NCBI RefSeq assembly: GCF_963676685.1
Contig: NC_092350.1
Coordinates: forward strand, 9,033,307-9,097,306
DNA: 64,000 nt
Reading direction: 5' to 3'
Source: Mytilus edulis
Lineage: Eukaryota; Mollusca; Bivalvia; Mytilida; Mytilidae
Shown here: positions 1 through 13,393 of the stretch, piece after piece
How positions within the stretch are numbered: the stretch's first letter is position 1
How the letters are laid out: the number at the start of each line of letters is the position of its first letter
Program-made: the position numbers and the translations under genes
The notes under the pieces: generated by a model
What the model was told of the DNA's origin: nothing
The model's database searches: none
Seen by the model: only the letters and a program-made list of their open reading frames with translations

Positions 1-278
1 ATCTAGTATTTATCATCGGGGCTGAAAATATTAACAGCCTGTTGTGTGACAATACGTCAAATTATACAATTTACTATATTTGATATATTTATCGGTAAAC
101 CACATTGAAGAAAAATAACATAATGAAGTGTTCTCATTTATTTCTATTTTTGTTTTATGTTGTTTTTTTGTCATGCATATTTTCCGATAGCGTTGTCTTG
201 ATGTATTAAGTTTTATCTTACCTCCTATACATTTCCGGGAATATGATTGGTTAAAAGCGTCCGCGTGCAAACCGTGAA

Positions 279-422
279 TATTCGATATTAGGTTAGTAGG
301 GAGGCGGGGCTTATCTCATACACGGTTAGTACTGGAGTTATGTCCCTTTATATTCCATATTAGGTAAGAAGGGGGCGGGGCATATTTCATACACGGTAAG
401 CAATGGTGTTATGTCGCTTTAT
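279..422. repeat. Two-copy tandem repeat, ~72 bp unit
   Basis: Two adjacent copies of a unit containing ATATTAGGT, GGGCGGGGC, CATACACGGT and GTTATGTC. They are GC-richer than their surroundings. The bases before (1-278) and after (423-860) show no gene or repeat that I can name. Confidence 0.7.
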
Positions 423-860
423 AAAAACAAAACGGTACTAAGAAAAAATCTTAAAAGTTCCAAAAAACGAAGAAATTGATGATTTAGATTGAAATAAATT
501 CATAAAACACATTGAAACCTTACAAGTCGTTAAGATTAATGGACGTTTTTTCTGCAAACTAACAGTATTGAAGACTTGCTAATTTTGAGAATCACTAGTC
601 TTAATTTCACACGTTCAGATGGTCGGCAAGATAAATTCGTTACATAGTGTGCTAGTGACGTAATACGGTATTTATGTAACTAATGATATCATACTGTGAA
701 AGTACTTTAATTATTTAATATCAATTTTGCGTGGTTTACATGTTTGTGGTGTTTAAAATTCGTGGATTATAGCTTTCTGCAGAAATAACAAAACCCAAAT
801 CGATTGAATAATTGAAGCAATTAGAAACAAAAATTATTGATAACAACCATACGTTGTTAT

Positions 861-1700
861 AAAATTTAGAAAGGAAATGGGGAATATGTCATAGCGACAA
901 CAACCCAAACATAGAGAGGACAACAGCCGAAAGCCACCAATGGGTCCTCAATGTAGCGAGAAACTCCCGCATCCGTAGGCGTCCTTCAGCTGGCCACTTA
1001 AAAGATGTATACTAGTACAGTGATAATGGACGTCATACTAAACTCCGAATTATACACATGAAACTAAAATTAAAAATCAACAAAGGCCAGAGGCTCCTGG
1101 CGTGGGACAGGCGCAAAATTACGGCAGGTGTTAAACATGTTTATGAGATCTCAACCCTCCCCATATACATCTAGCCAATGTAGAAAAGTAAACGCATAAC
1201 AATAACCACATTTTAATTCAGTTCAAGTAAAGTCCAAGTCCGATATCAGAAGATGTAACAAAAGAAAATAAATAAAATGACAATAATACATAAATAACAA
1301 CAGACTACTAGCAGTTAACTGACATGCCAGCTCCAGACCTCAATTAAACTGATTGAAAGGTTATGTCTTCATCATATGAATATCAGGCACAATTCCTCCC
1401 TTTAGGGGTTTAGTATCATACTATCATAAAATATATGAGAAGAACATAACCCGTGTCATGCCACACGTTGGGGTGTGTTACATACATACTGAAGTCATCA
1501 TTATTGAGTGCCAGTATATCTTCCAAATATCTCAAAGTATTGTTTAATTTTTGTATCAAATGTTGTTTCGATGGGTCCTTGCTAATTTTAGTCATAAATT
1601 GTAACTTATGTTGATTTGTATTGCAAAATATGTTTACTTGTTTGTTAGTCTTTGAAAGCTGACAAGATGCAAAACGTTGGAAATAAAATTACTGCTTTCG
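861..1700 (-). mobile_element. Reverse-transcriptase element remnant, copy A
   Basis: On the minus strand, bases 1700 down to about 1490 read as a piece of a reverse-transcriptase palm domain: FMTKISKDPSKQHLIQ, then RYLEDILALNNDDFSMY. The catalytic YxDD box reads YLED, so a metal-binding Asp is changed. The frame then jumps directly into the 3' tail (1490 to 861), shared with copies B and C. The internal region between palm and tail is deleted. A dead copy. Family assignment (Penelope-like is my best guess from the FLDL-type motifs in copy B) is inference. Confidence 0.75.
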
Positions 1701-2992
1701 AATATTAGAGCATCTTTGCTTACACATTATTTCTATAAATGGAAATTACAAAGTAGAAATTGAAATTGTTTCACACGAGTAATATGAAGTTATTACACTT
1801 ATAAACACGATATCAAGTGATGAACATTTTACAGATCATTAAAGCTTTTATTTGGGACAAAACATGTAACTTATAACAACAGTTACTTGAACAAATGCTA
1901 TACATGTACCTTGAATTGTAAACATTTTTTCATATCATAAACAAGCCCAATATAAAAAAAAACTTTGTTCCATATGATAATTATACGGTTAAAAAGGAAC
2001 ACTTTATTGTAGCAGATCATCACCGGAAATCTAACAAATCGTAGAGTTTTTTTGGTTTTTTTTAGTATTCTATATTGTAAATGGGTATAGTCCTGTCTGT
2101 TGTTGTAGTTCATAGTGAATTTATTGATATTAAATGTAATATCTAGATTACATGGCATGCGCGTATCCATGTAGTCAAATATAAATGGGCCCAAGTAAAC
2201 AAAAGCTCTAAAGTTTGGTCTTAGGAGACAGAAAATAACAAAATGACTTTGCACATTTCTGCAAAAAAGTATTTTCTTTGATTTAATATGTTACTGATTT
2301 AAATTGGGACACAGACAAAAAATGTGCAAACGATTTAATCCGAGCACATTCAACTTATCATACGAGACGGACTTGTTATGTTGGTCAGGCCAATGTCAAC
2401 CTATAAATTATACCGTGTAAGACTTGATAGTAGTAGATAAGTATTGGACAAGAAAGAAAGAAGAACAAACTCAAATGTGTTTTGCTGAATCATACGCATA
2501 TTTTAACAATAACTATATGACGGCGGGCTACAATGTAAGTGTTGAAGTTTTGAAGCAGAATTATATCTTATGACATGTGTATGTGGGGAAATGTCCATAT
2601 TGTACTAACACAAATGAATGAAGATCAACTGTTCATCAGAGGGAATTTACACATATGGTCACTTTTGCATCTGAAAAAATAGTTAGTACAAATCCTTGGT
2701 GTAGACAACTGGTGCATGACTGAAACTGAAAGTCCCATATGTATAGGTGAACATATTTATCCGTTATATTGGTATATGTGTAACATACTACATATTGCGA
2801 TCGGGAACCAGCCTAGGGTCTTTCCATCTCCTGATTTAGACAACTGTTGTTATATTTTGTTTGATACTTAAAGTTATGGATAAAGCCATTTAAAAATAAC
2901 CAAAATAAATGGTTCGAAACACAAAACAGTTCTTTATCAGTATTGACATTTTGCTAGATACATTAAGACGTTGGTTATGAAAAAAAACGAAT
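1701..2992. other. Gene-free AT-rich stretch
   Basis: No coding region or recognised repeat. Several short open frames exist, but none has recognisable protein features or matching splice sites. Confidence 0.5.
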
Positions 2993-4252
2993 AATATTGA
3001 GAATAGAAAAGGGGAATGTGTCAAAGATACAAAACCCCGACCATAGAACAAACAACAGCAGAAGGTCACCAACAGGTCTTCGATGCAGCATGAAATTCCC
3101 GCACCCGGAGGCGTCCTTCAGCTGGCCCCCAAACAAATATATTTACTAGTTAAGTGATAATGAACGCCATACTTAACTCCAAATCGTACACAAGAAACTA
3201 AAATTATAAACAATACATGACTAACAAAGGCCAGAGGGTCCTGACTTGGGACAGGCGCAAAAATGCGGCGGCGTTGAACATGTTTATGAGAGGTCAACTC
3301 TCCCCCTATACCTCTAGCCAATGTAGAAAATAAAACGCGTAACAATACGCACATAAAAATACAGTCCGAGAAGTCCGAGTCTGCTGTCAGAAGATGTAAC
3401 AAAAGAAATAAACAAAATAACAATAATACATAAATAACAATAGACTACTAGCAGTAAACTGATATGTCAGCTCCAGACTTCAATTAAACTGATTGAAAGA
3501 TAATGTCTTCATCATATGAATATCAAGGACAATCCTTCCCGGTAGGGGTCTAGTATCATACCATCATAACATCATAACATATTTAGCTATATGTACGAAT
3601 GATTTCCTTATACCGATGATAAAATTTAGTGAATTTTTTGACTAGTTTGTGATATCGAAAACCCTGGTGTAATATTTTTTCAGGAATACATAAATTTCTC
3701 TTGTTAAAATCTTAAACATTGTTACATACACGAGCGAATCGTTCAAGTTTAGATATATAAACGCCGTAAGATGTTGACAAGGGAACGTCACCATCTAAAA
3801 ATTGATAATTAAACGATAGCAAATGAAAAATCTTTCCGTTAATATATAGATATCAAGATCGAGGAAAGTTCAGTGGTCATTGTAAGTATTAGCTTTATTT
3901 ACAGTTAGTCCCCATTGGAATTCCGATAACCTGACGAATTTCCAAAGCGAACAAAAATGTTATCTTGTAAAAATTCAAGGGCAGATATAGTATCAAAGCA
4001 TGTCCAATTGACATAGTGTTTTTGTTAATTGCTTCTAAAAAATGACCTGAAAGAGTTTGAACATATACATTCACATTCTGACTTATTAAATGTCCATTTA
4101 ATAAGGTGGGTGATTTTTTTCTTAATGAGAATGTGTGAGGCAATGTTGCATATAGGGTAGAAAATTCAAAACTTGAACAAATTCAAAATCACCAATATAA
4201 GCATGCAATTTATCAAGTACTTCCAACGAGTTCTTGACACTCAAAACGTAAC
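2993..4252 (-). mobile_element. Reverse-transcriptase element remnant, copy B
   Basis: On the minus strand this holds, in order: a lead with SVKNSLEVLDKLHAYIGDF (about 4250-4180), fragments like STLYATLPH, the motif GIPMGTNC (about 3920), LTVNKANTYNDH, FLDLDIYI, FLDGDVPLSTSYGVYIS and RFARVCN (about 3895-3720), a QGFRYHK-type region (about 3690-3600), then the shared 3' tail down to 2993. Frames shift several times and stops are present, so it is inactive. The catalytic YxDD segment between GIPMGTNC and LNKAN is missing, and part of the thumb-to-tail region is deleted. Confidence 0.78.
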
Positions 4253-5283
4253 TAATTACACTATTTTTGGAGGCCTTATTTGAACAATTTATTATCAGGT
4301 TTTTGATTGTACTGGTAAGAAGAATATATAATTTAGTAGTGGAACAATGGCTTGAAGACGAAATAAATCTTTATTTGAGTACTCCAAAGGATGTTTTCAA
4401 AGTGGTTTCTCGACTTTCGGTACTTTTGTCATTTAACTTTGTACTATAGAAGACAGATAATGTTTTTAAACACTGTATATGCCATTATAATGTTGACAAG
4501 TAAAGTTATTTTTGAAGTTTTGTAAACACAGTGAATGTTTAAACTTTAATTCCTCTCTGATACCGATCATAATATTGAACAATTTTGATAGGCATTTATA
4601 TTTTTTCCCAATATTGAAATACATTGAATACTGATATTAATACATGCATCTTCTCGATCAAATTTAACTCTCGGAACAAAACCAGATATTTCACAATAAA
4701 TTTGCAATACTTGAACACCGTTACTTATCCTTTCAGGATTACTTTTTTGATAACCGAATGACAACAATAGCAATATGGATTAATAAGTACTGTTACTGGT
4801 ACTAGTAATTTGTTTTGCACGTCGCATCCTATGCTTATTCAAATTCAGTTGTACATAACATAACTTACCTTGATTCGAGACAAAAAGAGAGCAAAAACAA
4901 GATAAAAAGTCCCAAATGCATTGCACTTCCTATCATTGTTTATATAACGTTTATACTAAAACGTGTTCAATTTTTGCCTTGGATTTTAACTCAATGTAAT
5001 TTACAAACAACATTAACCACTCATAGATCAGTGATTATATGAGGTAAAAACGTTAATGCAACGAAAGTGTTTTATTTTGCTGTCTTGCGCAAATAGAATA
5101 GTCAAAAAGGAAGAATTGTTATGCTTATCAATAATTGGTTAATATATTTTGGTAACTAGGAAGTCAAAATTTAACCAATAAGTAACAAGTTGATCAACTA
5201 CATCTTGGAAGTTTTAATTGTATCTAATATCGCAAGGAATTTTAACAAGATTATTATAATAAAATATAAAACAAAATCGATAG
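4253..5283. other. Gene-free AT-rich stretch
   Basis: Nothing recognised on either strand beyond short open frames without supporting features. Confidence 0.45.
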
Positions 5284-6850
5284 GAATGACAAAACAACAA
5301 CCCATACTGACCATTTCTGACTCCTGTCAAAGAGAAAGGACGTACAAACGTACAGAACAACAATTAACAATATAATCGGCAGATAGCCCGAATTTGCATA
5401 GACATGTATGCATTATAGCAAAAATGAAAGACAAGAATACACAAAATTACTATGGTAAAATAACATAATGACGGGATGTACAAGTACAGAACCACGTCCT
5501 ATATGTTTCAAAGAAACATAAAAAAACATGTAGACGAATCACATAGTAAAATTGAACTACAAGCATACAATCAGGTTTTACAATAGCACAATAAAGAGAT
5601 GTATTAGTACAGAGCCACGCTAAATGTATCGAAGTACATGAGCTAAAAGAAAAGACAATACTACGAGAATATCATAAACATTAACGTGATGACAGGTTGT
5701 ACAAGTTCAACAAGTATCTTGTCACTATTAAAACAAACAAATATTAAACGAAGAGCGAAAAAAAACACTTATCACATTTATTTTTTTCCGACGTAGTCGG
5801 TATAGTTTCGGTTTGTGCCCTTTGAACTTTAGGACGCTTAACTATGGCAACAGAATACGCATGCTCGAAAATCCTTTCTGTGATTGGACAAAATGCTGTC
5901 ATGGTGGGTGATTTGGTTGTGTTTGAAAAAAACGTCTCGTTAATTATATCGTGCTGGAGAGCAAGTGAAAAACTATAAATGTTTGAACTAGATCTTACAA
6001 AGATTTATATTTTTATTAAAATAATTGTTTCTCCAATAGCTTTTTGCATCAATAACAGCTGTTTATTCGGGACAATTATATAATTTTCAATGTAAACTAT
6101 GTTGCACCTACTCATGTGATATTTCCGCGGGGTTTTGGTGAATGTAAACAAAAAGATACGAGGACCCAGAATACTGAACACAAACAGAGAAAACGTTATT
6201 TAAATGGTAAATCGAAATGATAGTTTTTAACATATACTCAAATTTAAATACGTCGGATATCTTTTTTAAAGATAGTTCTTGTTATTTATTGCTTTAACAT
6301 TGACTCTGGTGTAGAATTGTGCATTTGACGTCAGAATGAAAACGTCACACAGATAGAGATATAAACTAGTTTTGTCGTTCCAAGTATTAAAGAATATAGT
6401 CTATAATTCTTTTAAGCATACCTTCTGCAGAATGTAAATTAGATATTTACCCTTCCTTCTTGCCGCTTGTCTCTATGATTAGTGTGTATAAAAGAAACAC
6501 AAAAGAGCATATAGACAAAGCTTTCTCAGATATGAAATAAAATTCAGAAAGGAAATGGGGAATGTGTCAAAGCGACAATAACCCGATCATAGAGCAGACA
6601 ACAGCCGAAGGCTTTCCATTTCCAAGCTTCATATTTGTTATTCAGACCAGAATACAAGAATTATAATAGAACAATATCACAGTAGCTAGCGTGATGTTAA
6701 GAACAGAGTCACATCAATTGTATCAAAGAAACACAAAAAGTCACACAGACGAAACAAAAAAATAGGCTACTACCAACAACACAATGACGGGATGTATAAG
6801 TACAAGCTAAGCCACATAAAAAATATCACCAAAAAAGCAGACCAAACAGT
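5284..6850. repeat. Diverged interspersed repeat, several degraded copies
   Basis: A motif like GACGGGATGTACAAGTACAG, followed by ACCACGT...CAAAGAAACA, recurs at about 5470, 5597, 5690, 6693 and 6784. The copies are heavily diverged and unevenly spaced. A 75-base fragment of the reverse-transcriptase element tail lies inside at 6538-6612. No coding potential was seen. Confidence 0.5.
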
Positions 6851-7743
6851 AAATCTTGGACGGTAATTGGTTATAGACCAGTGAACGCAGACTACTGCAA
6901 AACATATTTCACAAAAGAAAATTAGGTACATGGATATTTAAATCATTACGTTTGTCGCCAGGTTATGGGTTATTTGTTTATCTTCTGACAGGGTTTATCA
7001 AACGCCTTTCTCTTTCTTTTGTTATTCTAAATCCCTTTTTCGATTCGAATTGAATCGCAAAATCAATGTTGTTTTTATAAATTTTATAATACGTGGTTTG
7101 TTCAAGTCTGAAATACTACAATAAAACGGTTTAAATATATTGATGTTTTGCCAGTATAACTGGTTATTTATCCAGTTCTCCCTTTTTTATCTTCCTTTTG
7201 TTAATTTCCATTCAGAGTTTAAAAAATAAAAATTCATTACGATCACCAGACGTAAGCCCATTAATGTGAAATATCACAGGTCGCTATCATCTTAGAGAAA
7301 CTTAAACAGTATAAACGAGTTTATATTACCTTATGTGACAGAAAATAAAACAAATAAAACATGTGAAAGAGATAATCAACGGCTTTATTAGTTCTATAAC
7401 ATTTATGGGAGAGACTGAAGAAATTTCGCTTCAGCTGGTATTAATATCCAAATCTACAGATTTTATGGCTTTAGGAACAAGAGAGAGTCACAAAGAAAAT
7501 CTATACTATTAAACAAAAAGACCTCATTTTGTGTGTCGCTTCTCTTCCTTCCACAATAAATCAATCATCATGCCTCTGTGTCCTATAGGTAACATGCTTA
7601 GTCGCATTTGTCATCCATTCTTACGATTATTCAGATTGAGTTATTTTGGGAGAAAAACGACAAAAAAGGAGTCCGGATATAATTCTGTCATCAGACTGAC
7701 TTTCAGTCATAGATAAGACTTCTGGTTTGAAACATGCCCAAAT
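6851..7743. other. Gene-free AT-rich stretch
   Basis: No gene, RNA or repeat recognised. Confidence 0.4.
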
Positions 7744-8310
7744 ACAACCACTCGTATGATAGATAACAAAAATGAAAAATAAATAAGTCAATCAGAGCGT
7801 TCTTCATATCATGGTGTTTAGATCGCAAGGCCCACAACTATTATACCTCCTTATATATTACTCTATAACAATTATTTTTTGCGTTTATCTACATGTAAAT
7901 TACGATTATACTACTTTAATATATAGACTCTCTGTAATCTGTCTACTGTTTTCTTTGAAATGTTTACTATTTAAGGGTCATACCAGTTGCAAATATGTTA
8001 AAATAAGTAAAACATGTGACACAAGTACAACCAATCGTATGATTGATAACAAAAATGAAAAATAAATAAGCCATTCAGAGCGTTCTCCATATCATTGTTT
8101 AGATCGCAAGAACCACAACTATTATACCTCCTTAGAGAGGACAATTATTTTTCGCGTTTATCTACATGTAAACTACGATTATACTACTTTAATATATAGA
8201 GACTCTCTGTATTCTGTCACGAACTTTCTATGTTAGTATAGAAAGTCCCTGATTCTGTCTACTGTTTTCTTGCAAAATGTTTACTATACAAGGGGTCATA
8301 CCACTTGCAT
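7744..8310. repeat. Tandem duplication, ~283 bp unit
   Basis: Two adjacent copies begin ACAACCA(C/A)TCGTATGAT at 7744 and 8027. Both contain GAGCGTTCT, TAGATCGCAAG and TTATCTACATGTAAA, and end with GGGTCATACCA. The second copy has small insertions and deletions. The open frame over the first copy is a product of the repeat. Confidence 0.75.
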
Positions 8311-8370
8311 AAATAAGTAAAATTTGCTTAACTTCATCTAAAACTACCTCGACCAAAAACTTTAACCTGA

Positions 8371-8420
8371 AGCGGGACAGACGGACGGACGGACGTCCGA
8401 ACGAACGAACGCACGGATGC
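8371..8420. repeat. GACG and GAAC short tandem repeats
   Basis: GACGGACGGACGGACG is followed by GAACGAACGAACG. This kind of tract is common at the ends of bivalve dispersed repeats. Related short tracts lie at about 13348-13365 and 48168-48180. Confidence 0.65.
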
Positions 8421-8534
8421 ACTGACTAGAAAACATAATGCCCATAAATGGGGTATACAAATTTATTGTTCAAAGGGAAAATAGTGATTTGGCAAAAATG
8501 AAAATAAGGTAGAGATAAGAGGAAGGCAGGACCT

Positions 8535-8695
8535 AATTGGGGTGTCGGGATCGGGTGTTTTTAAGCTCCTTATTTTGGGATTGATCCTTACGTGATCTGG
8601 GAATATATTTTTCGATTTCGGGATTTCGGGATATGAAGTTTCTTTAAATTCTGCATCTCGGGATTTCATGGTTTTAAGCCCGGGATTTCGGGATC
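8535..8695. repeat. Degenerate CGGGATTTCGGGAT repeat
   Basis: Several imperfect copies of TTTCGGGAT / CTCGGGATTTC lie in 160 bases, making a local GC-rich patch. No function is visible. The minus-strand open frame across it is repeat-derived. Confidence 0.5.
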
Positions 8696-8699
8696 AGGA

Positions 8700-9820
8700 A
8701 CCCTCCGACCACCCCTCAAATTAGCCTAAGTCGGTCTTGGTCATTTATACAAGATTCATATCCTACCATTGGCATGTTAATAAGGCTCTCAAAAGAAAAG
8801 CACTGATGGATTGTCCTAGAAGCATATCTTATTAGACTAATAGTTGTCTATATATAAGCAGTTATATTTATTTCATGTTTGAAACGGTGCAAATTTTTAA
8901 TTTGATTTGACTTTTACCAAAAGAAGCATTGTAGCAAAGGAGAAGAATAATTGTGGTCTGAGGCTAAAAACACGAAATAATTGAATTTAACAGAAAGGAA
9001 ACAAAAATCGGACTTTAGAAAAAGGGAGAGAGCTTTTCATACCTTTCATGAAATTCTCCATACATAATATCTTTGACAAAAGATCATAATACAATAGTTC
9101 ACAAGCTGTATATGCCCGCGATTTTCCAGGTGTGTTCTAGTAGTTTTGACGTCTCAATCCTTTCTTACATTAGACAGATGGGTGAATACACAACATAAGA
9201 AAACACTGTAACATCTATTGAAAAGGGGTTATCTTTGAAAATTGGAAGGTTCATTAGACATTGATTGGTTAAAATCAAAAATTACTAAATGACTAAAAAA
9301 AGTGAAGTCATACAAAAAAATACTAAAGAATATTTTAACTCATAAGTGGATGCAAATTTGATAATCCAATGCCAGAAAAAGAAAAACGACAAAATGCAAA
9401 CAACAGAAAAAACTAAAATCGTAGCAATAAACTCAACAGAAAAACTGGGTTGGGTATCCAGGGTCTGCCGAAGTTGAGTAGATCCTTCACATGTAAACGT
9501 AGTGTTTCTCATATAAAATACAGGAATACGTTATATGAAACAAGCATGTATCGAGTATTAATTGATTGGCGTTCGACTCTAACGTCATATTGAGACATTA
9601 CTAAATTCTTAAACCTTTGGTCATGTAAAATATCTGTATTGAAAAGCTAGAGAATGAGAATTTTTAGATTAGGGTTTTTTCTTCCAGACCAATATCGTAA
9701 AAGACTGATACCAATATAGCAATACCTATATTGAGCAATTAAAAATCACATCGAACTACACTTAAAACTAAAGCAATTATATAAAACCCTTTAACACAAC
9801 ACTACAGTATTCAAACGTGG
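8700..9820. other. Gene-free AT-rich stretch
   Basis: Nothing recognised on either strand. Confidence 0.4.
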
Positions 9821-9824
9821 TATA

Positions 9825-10200
9825 TTGGGTAGAGTAGGCAGATCCTGGTCCATATCTCTCAGATATTCAATAAAGTTTAAAAAAAAAACAAGGGATAGCG
9901 TCATGCAAATTTACGAAAGGATAAGTTCAACTTATCAACCCCGAGCTCTATGCTTAATAGCTAGAAACGGATATGATAGGGAATGCAAGCTCTGGAAAAT
10001 TGTATTAACTGGAAGATAAATACTACATATCCAAGCGCTGCTTGGATGTTGCGACATATAAATGGAAATTTCACAATTATGAACCTGAACTTGTCACTTT
10101 TGTTGGAGACTTTATCCTCAACCGACCAAAGTTGTCAATTTCTTGCTCTTAGTCAATATATAAGACTAAATTGTATAAGTTAGCTCCTTTGTCCCAAGTT
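9825..10200 (+). repeat. Probable dispersed repeat fragment
   Basis: The segment with GTAGGCAGATCCTGGTCC at its left end shares that motif with 12536-12595, 26620-26700 and 53750-53830. The part with GCTGCTTGGATGTTGCGACA looks like sequence I have seen dispersed in mussel DNA, which is recollection and not shown here. Two overlapping short open frames are not convincing genes. Confidence 0.4.
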
Positions 10201-11070
10201 CGATAAGAAAGATGCGTTCAATATAGGTTGTCACCAAACATAGAATTAATAGTGAGGAACATACATCATTTGTAAACTGGAACTTGTATAATGGAATTTG
10301 TTTAATATCGGAAGCAGAGATGCATAATTGGTTGTCAATGTTTGTTCATACAACACGCCAACAAGCGTTACAAAGTTTGAAATAGGGTACTTATTATACT
10401 TGTGTGAAGGGTGACAAATTTTATTTTTTATACTTTTACAATATTTATTGTTAGAATCTAGATTTGGTCGATTATTATAATGTGGAGAAATTATTGGTCT
10501 ACAGTAATAGCTCAATGAAGCTATCAAAAACATATAAATTTTTGCCTTTTTTTAAATAAAATTATCGGTCACAACCAATTAGCTATATAGATAACACTCG
10601 TTTTCTAAATGTTGGAGATTATGTGCATATTTCGGAGAGCATAAACATGTCAATTGAAATCTCAGAACAAATATATTAAAGTGATAGACACACTTGTGAA
10701 AGTCTATAGCTTAAGTCTATACCAAAATAGAATTACATTGTACGAAATTCAGGTGAATGATTAACATTTCGATGTAAAGAACAACATCTATATACGTTTA
10801 AGGTAATTTTTACCTGCATGAAAATGCATAAACTATCTGTCAATCAAACTTTAAAAAAAAAAAAAGAAAAAAAAGTAAATAATCAAATGTTGTGAATGGT
10901 CATTCTTGGAACAAATCATATTCTACCAATATATCATCATACAACAAACACAAATGATTTCAAAAAACTAAAATAAACATATCTATACATTGTAATACTA
11001 GAATATACAAACATTGTAAAGTCCTCTCATAAAATCACAATAATACTGAACTCAGAGGAAAATTCAAAAC
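10201..11070. other. Gene-free AT-rich stretch
   Basis: Only A-runs (about 10850-10870) and short open frames; nothing recognised. Confidence 0.4.
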
Positions 11071-11074
11071 GAAA

Positions 11075-11245
11075 AGCGCCTAATTAAATGGCAAAAGCAA
11101 ATGATAAAAACACATCAATCGAATTGACAAAAACTGTCATATTCCTGACTTGGTACCGACATTTTTAGATTAAGAAAATGGTGGATACCTAGTTTTATAG
11201 CGCTAAACCTCTCACTTGTATGACAGTCTCATCAAGTTCCGTTAA
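11075..11245 (-). repeat. Dispersed repeat family T, copy 1
   Basis: It shares TTCCTGACTTGGTAC...ACATTTTT...AAAATGGTGGAT...CCTAGTTTTATAGC with 11541-11870 (same orientation) and with the reverse complement at 26985-27240. Not coding. Confidence 0.6.
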
Positions 11246-11292
11246 AGGTCTACAATGCCTTATTTGAGGAGAAATATTTAGTAAATAGTTAT

Positions 11293-11372
11293 CAAAGGTA
11301 CCAGGATTATAATTTTGTACGCCAGACGCGCGTTTCGTCTACATAAGACTCATCAGTGACGCTCATATCAAA
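11293..11372 (-). repeat. Dispersed repeat family R, copy 1
   Basis: Contains GGTACCAGGATTATAA, CGCCAGACGCGCGTTTCGTC and ATAAGACTCATCAGTGACGC. The reverse complement recurs at 36488-36705, and weaker copies lie at 27462-27505, 53184-53245 and 58880-59022. Confidence 0.7.
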
Positions 11373-11540
11373 TATTTATTAAGTAAACATTGACATTGGA
11401 CGTCTTTTCTAAAACATTGATGTTTCGGACACCTGATCTCTGTCACTTTAATTTTCATAACTGTCTTTCTTACAAATGAATAATGAAGTGAATTTAAAAT
11501 ACAAGAACCGAAAGCATTTAAACATTTATATTGATGCATC

Positions 11541-11870
11541 CTAATATAACATGTACATCAGATTAGCCAAGGTGAAAATAGATGGAACAATATCACACCG
11601 CTGTTCAAAAGTCATTAGCTGATTGAGAGAAAACATATCAAGGTAACATACTAAAACAGGGAAAAACACATAAACTATAAGAAGAAAGAAAAGGAAAACA
11701 TGAACACCGAAGTGCAACACAACAAACACCAGTGTATATGGAAACGGACTCTGTGATAACAACTGTCAAATTCCTGACTTTGTACAGGATATTTTTGTGA
11801 AAAATGGTTGACTGAACCTGGTTTGATAGCTAGCCAAACCTCCAGCTTATATTGCACGGAAAGGTGGAAA
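11541..11870 (-). repeat. Dispersed repeat family T, copy 2
   Basis: A longer copy of the family at 11075-11245, with TTCCTGACTTTGTACAGGAT and AACCTGGTTTGATAGCTAGC. Two minus-strand open frames over it are repeat-derived. Confidence 0.6.
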
Positions 11871-12097
11871 GACATAATATTATCAAAGCACCAATTAGAA
11901 GTTGGGATATCAACATATATTTTAATCAATGTAAACACCTAAAGTACATGTACTTGATTTTGTCACCCGAATGACTTGAAGAGTTACGTTACTATAGTTA
12001 TCTCACTGCATCGTATTGACAATCCATCACCTTGCCTTTTGAAAAGTGTGTTCTTCATTAAAACTTGAAATTTGACTGATATAAGAGAGTACTTACC

Positions 12098-12421
12098 GAA
12101 TTGGACGTCTAAGTCGTAATAAAGATTAAAATGTTTTATCCTTAACAGTTCAACTCTCAAAATATGTAGGTAATAAATCTATAATTGCCTATATTATTAA
12201 GGTAGTTAATTTTCATTTGACACAGAGAGGTTAACATGAAATGCGTTTACGTGCTTTGAAGGTTGAATTACAAAGAAACACTCATATAACAGAAGCTTGA
12301 GAGTGGTGTTTTTGTACACTGCAATATTTGACTACTCAAAGTAAGGATTATAAAGGCAATTTCAATTTTAAATTATATATTAATCTTCAAAATCTTTATT
12401 ACGACTTGGACGTTCAATTGT
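12098..12421. mobile_element. Short inverted-repeat (MITE-like) element
   Basis: The left end AATTGGACGTCTAAGTCGTA plus ATAAAGATT is matched in reverse complement by the right end, AATCTTTATT plus ACGACTTGGACGTTCAATT. The arms are about 30 bases with ~320 bp between the outer ends. There is no open frame inside. Target-site duplication not resolved. Confidence 0.6.
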
Positions 12422-12892
12422 GTAAATAATAAACAGTAAACCAAAATCAGAGAATACCACGACATCCAAGTCAAAATCGATGATAGTTAAGATCCAGAAT
12501 CAAATCAGAACTTGTACTGTTGGTAGTATCTTTAAACGGGTGCCACATGTGGAGCAGGATGTGCTTACCCTTCTTGAGCATCTGAAATCACCATCAGTTT
12601 TTGTTCACCCGCTCAGCCATGTGATAGAATAATTAAACACCGTCGTATTAGCCAATCAAATTATTGTATTTTCACATAAAGTATTATAAAATAGAGTTGT
12701 CACCTCCATTTCACGGTCCAGTGAACAAAGATATTGATTTAAATGGTGTTTGTCAAGAGAAAATAATATCATAAAACAGAAGTCATCGGGAAATTAGCCT
12801 AATACTAAAGAACCTTAGTGAGCGCGTTCACATACCCCACGCCCCCACATTGGCAAAGGACAAATAACATTACTCTTTAAAAAAAACACATT

Positions 12893-13357
12893 GAATCATA
12901 ATTTCCTGTCGATATGCACATCTTCATAGTACAATGTATGTCCTCATTATCTACAAAGGTTCATGAAATTCTGTTGTGTTGTTTCTGAGAAGTTGTGATG
13001 ACAAACTGCTGCAGTAGTATATTGAAGCAAATAAATTCAAAGGGGCTTAACTCCTAGAAATAAAATTGATTTATAATTACCTGTCGATATGCACATCTAC
13101 ATAGTATGTCCTTATCTACAAAGTTTCATGAAATTCTGTTGAGAGGTTTCAGAGGAACTGCGATGACAAACTGTTGCAGTATCATATTGGGGCAAATAGG
13201 TTCAAAGGGGCGTAACTCCTGGGAATAAAATTGAATCATAATATCCTGTCGATATGATATGCACATCTACACAGTATATCCTTATTATCTAAAAAGATTT
13301 CATTAAATTATGTGGTGTGGTTTCAGAGAAGTTGCGATAACAAGAACAGGACTGACG

Positions 13358-13393
<36 letters not shown>

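Noticed and set aside
1898..2254. 118-residue minus-strand open frame
   Set aside because: No recognised domain, composition typical of AT-rich chance frames, and no splice sites that would join it to neighbours.
3118..3423. 101-residue minus-strand open frame
   Set aside because: It falls in the non-coding tail of the reverse-transcriptase element, where other copies have stops in the same frame.
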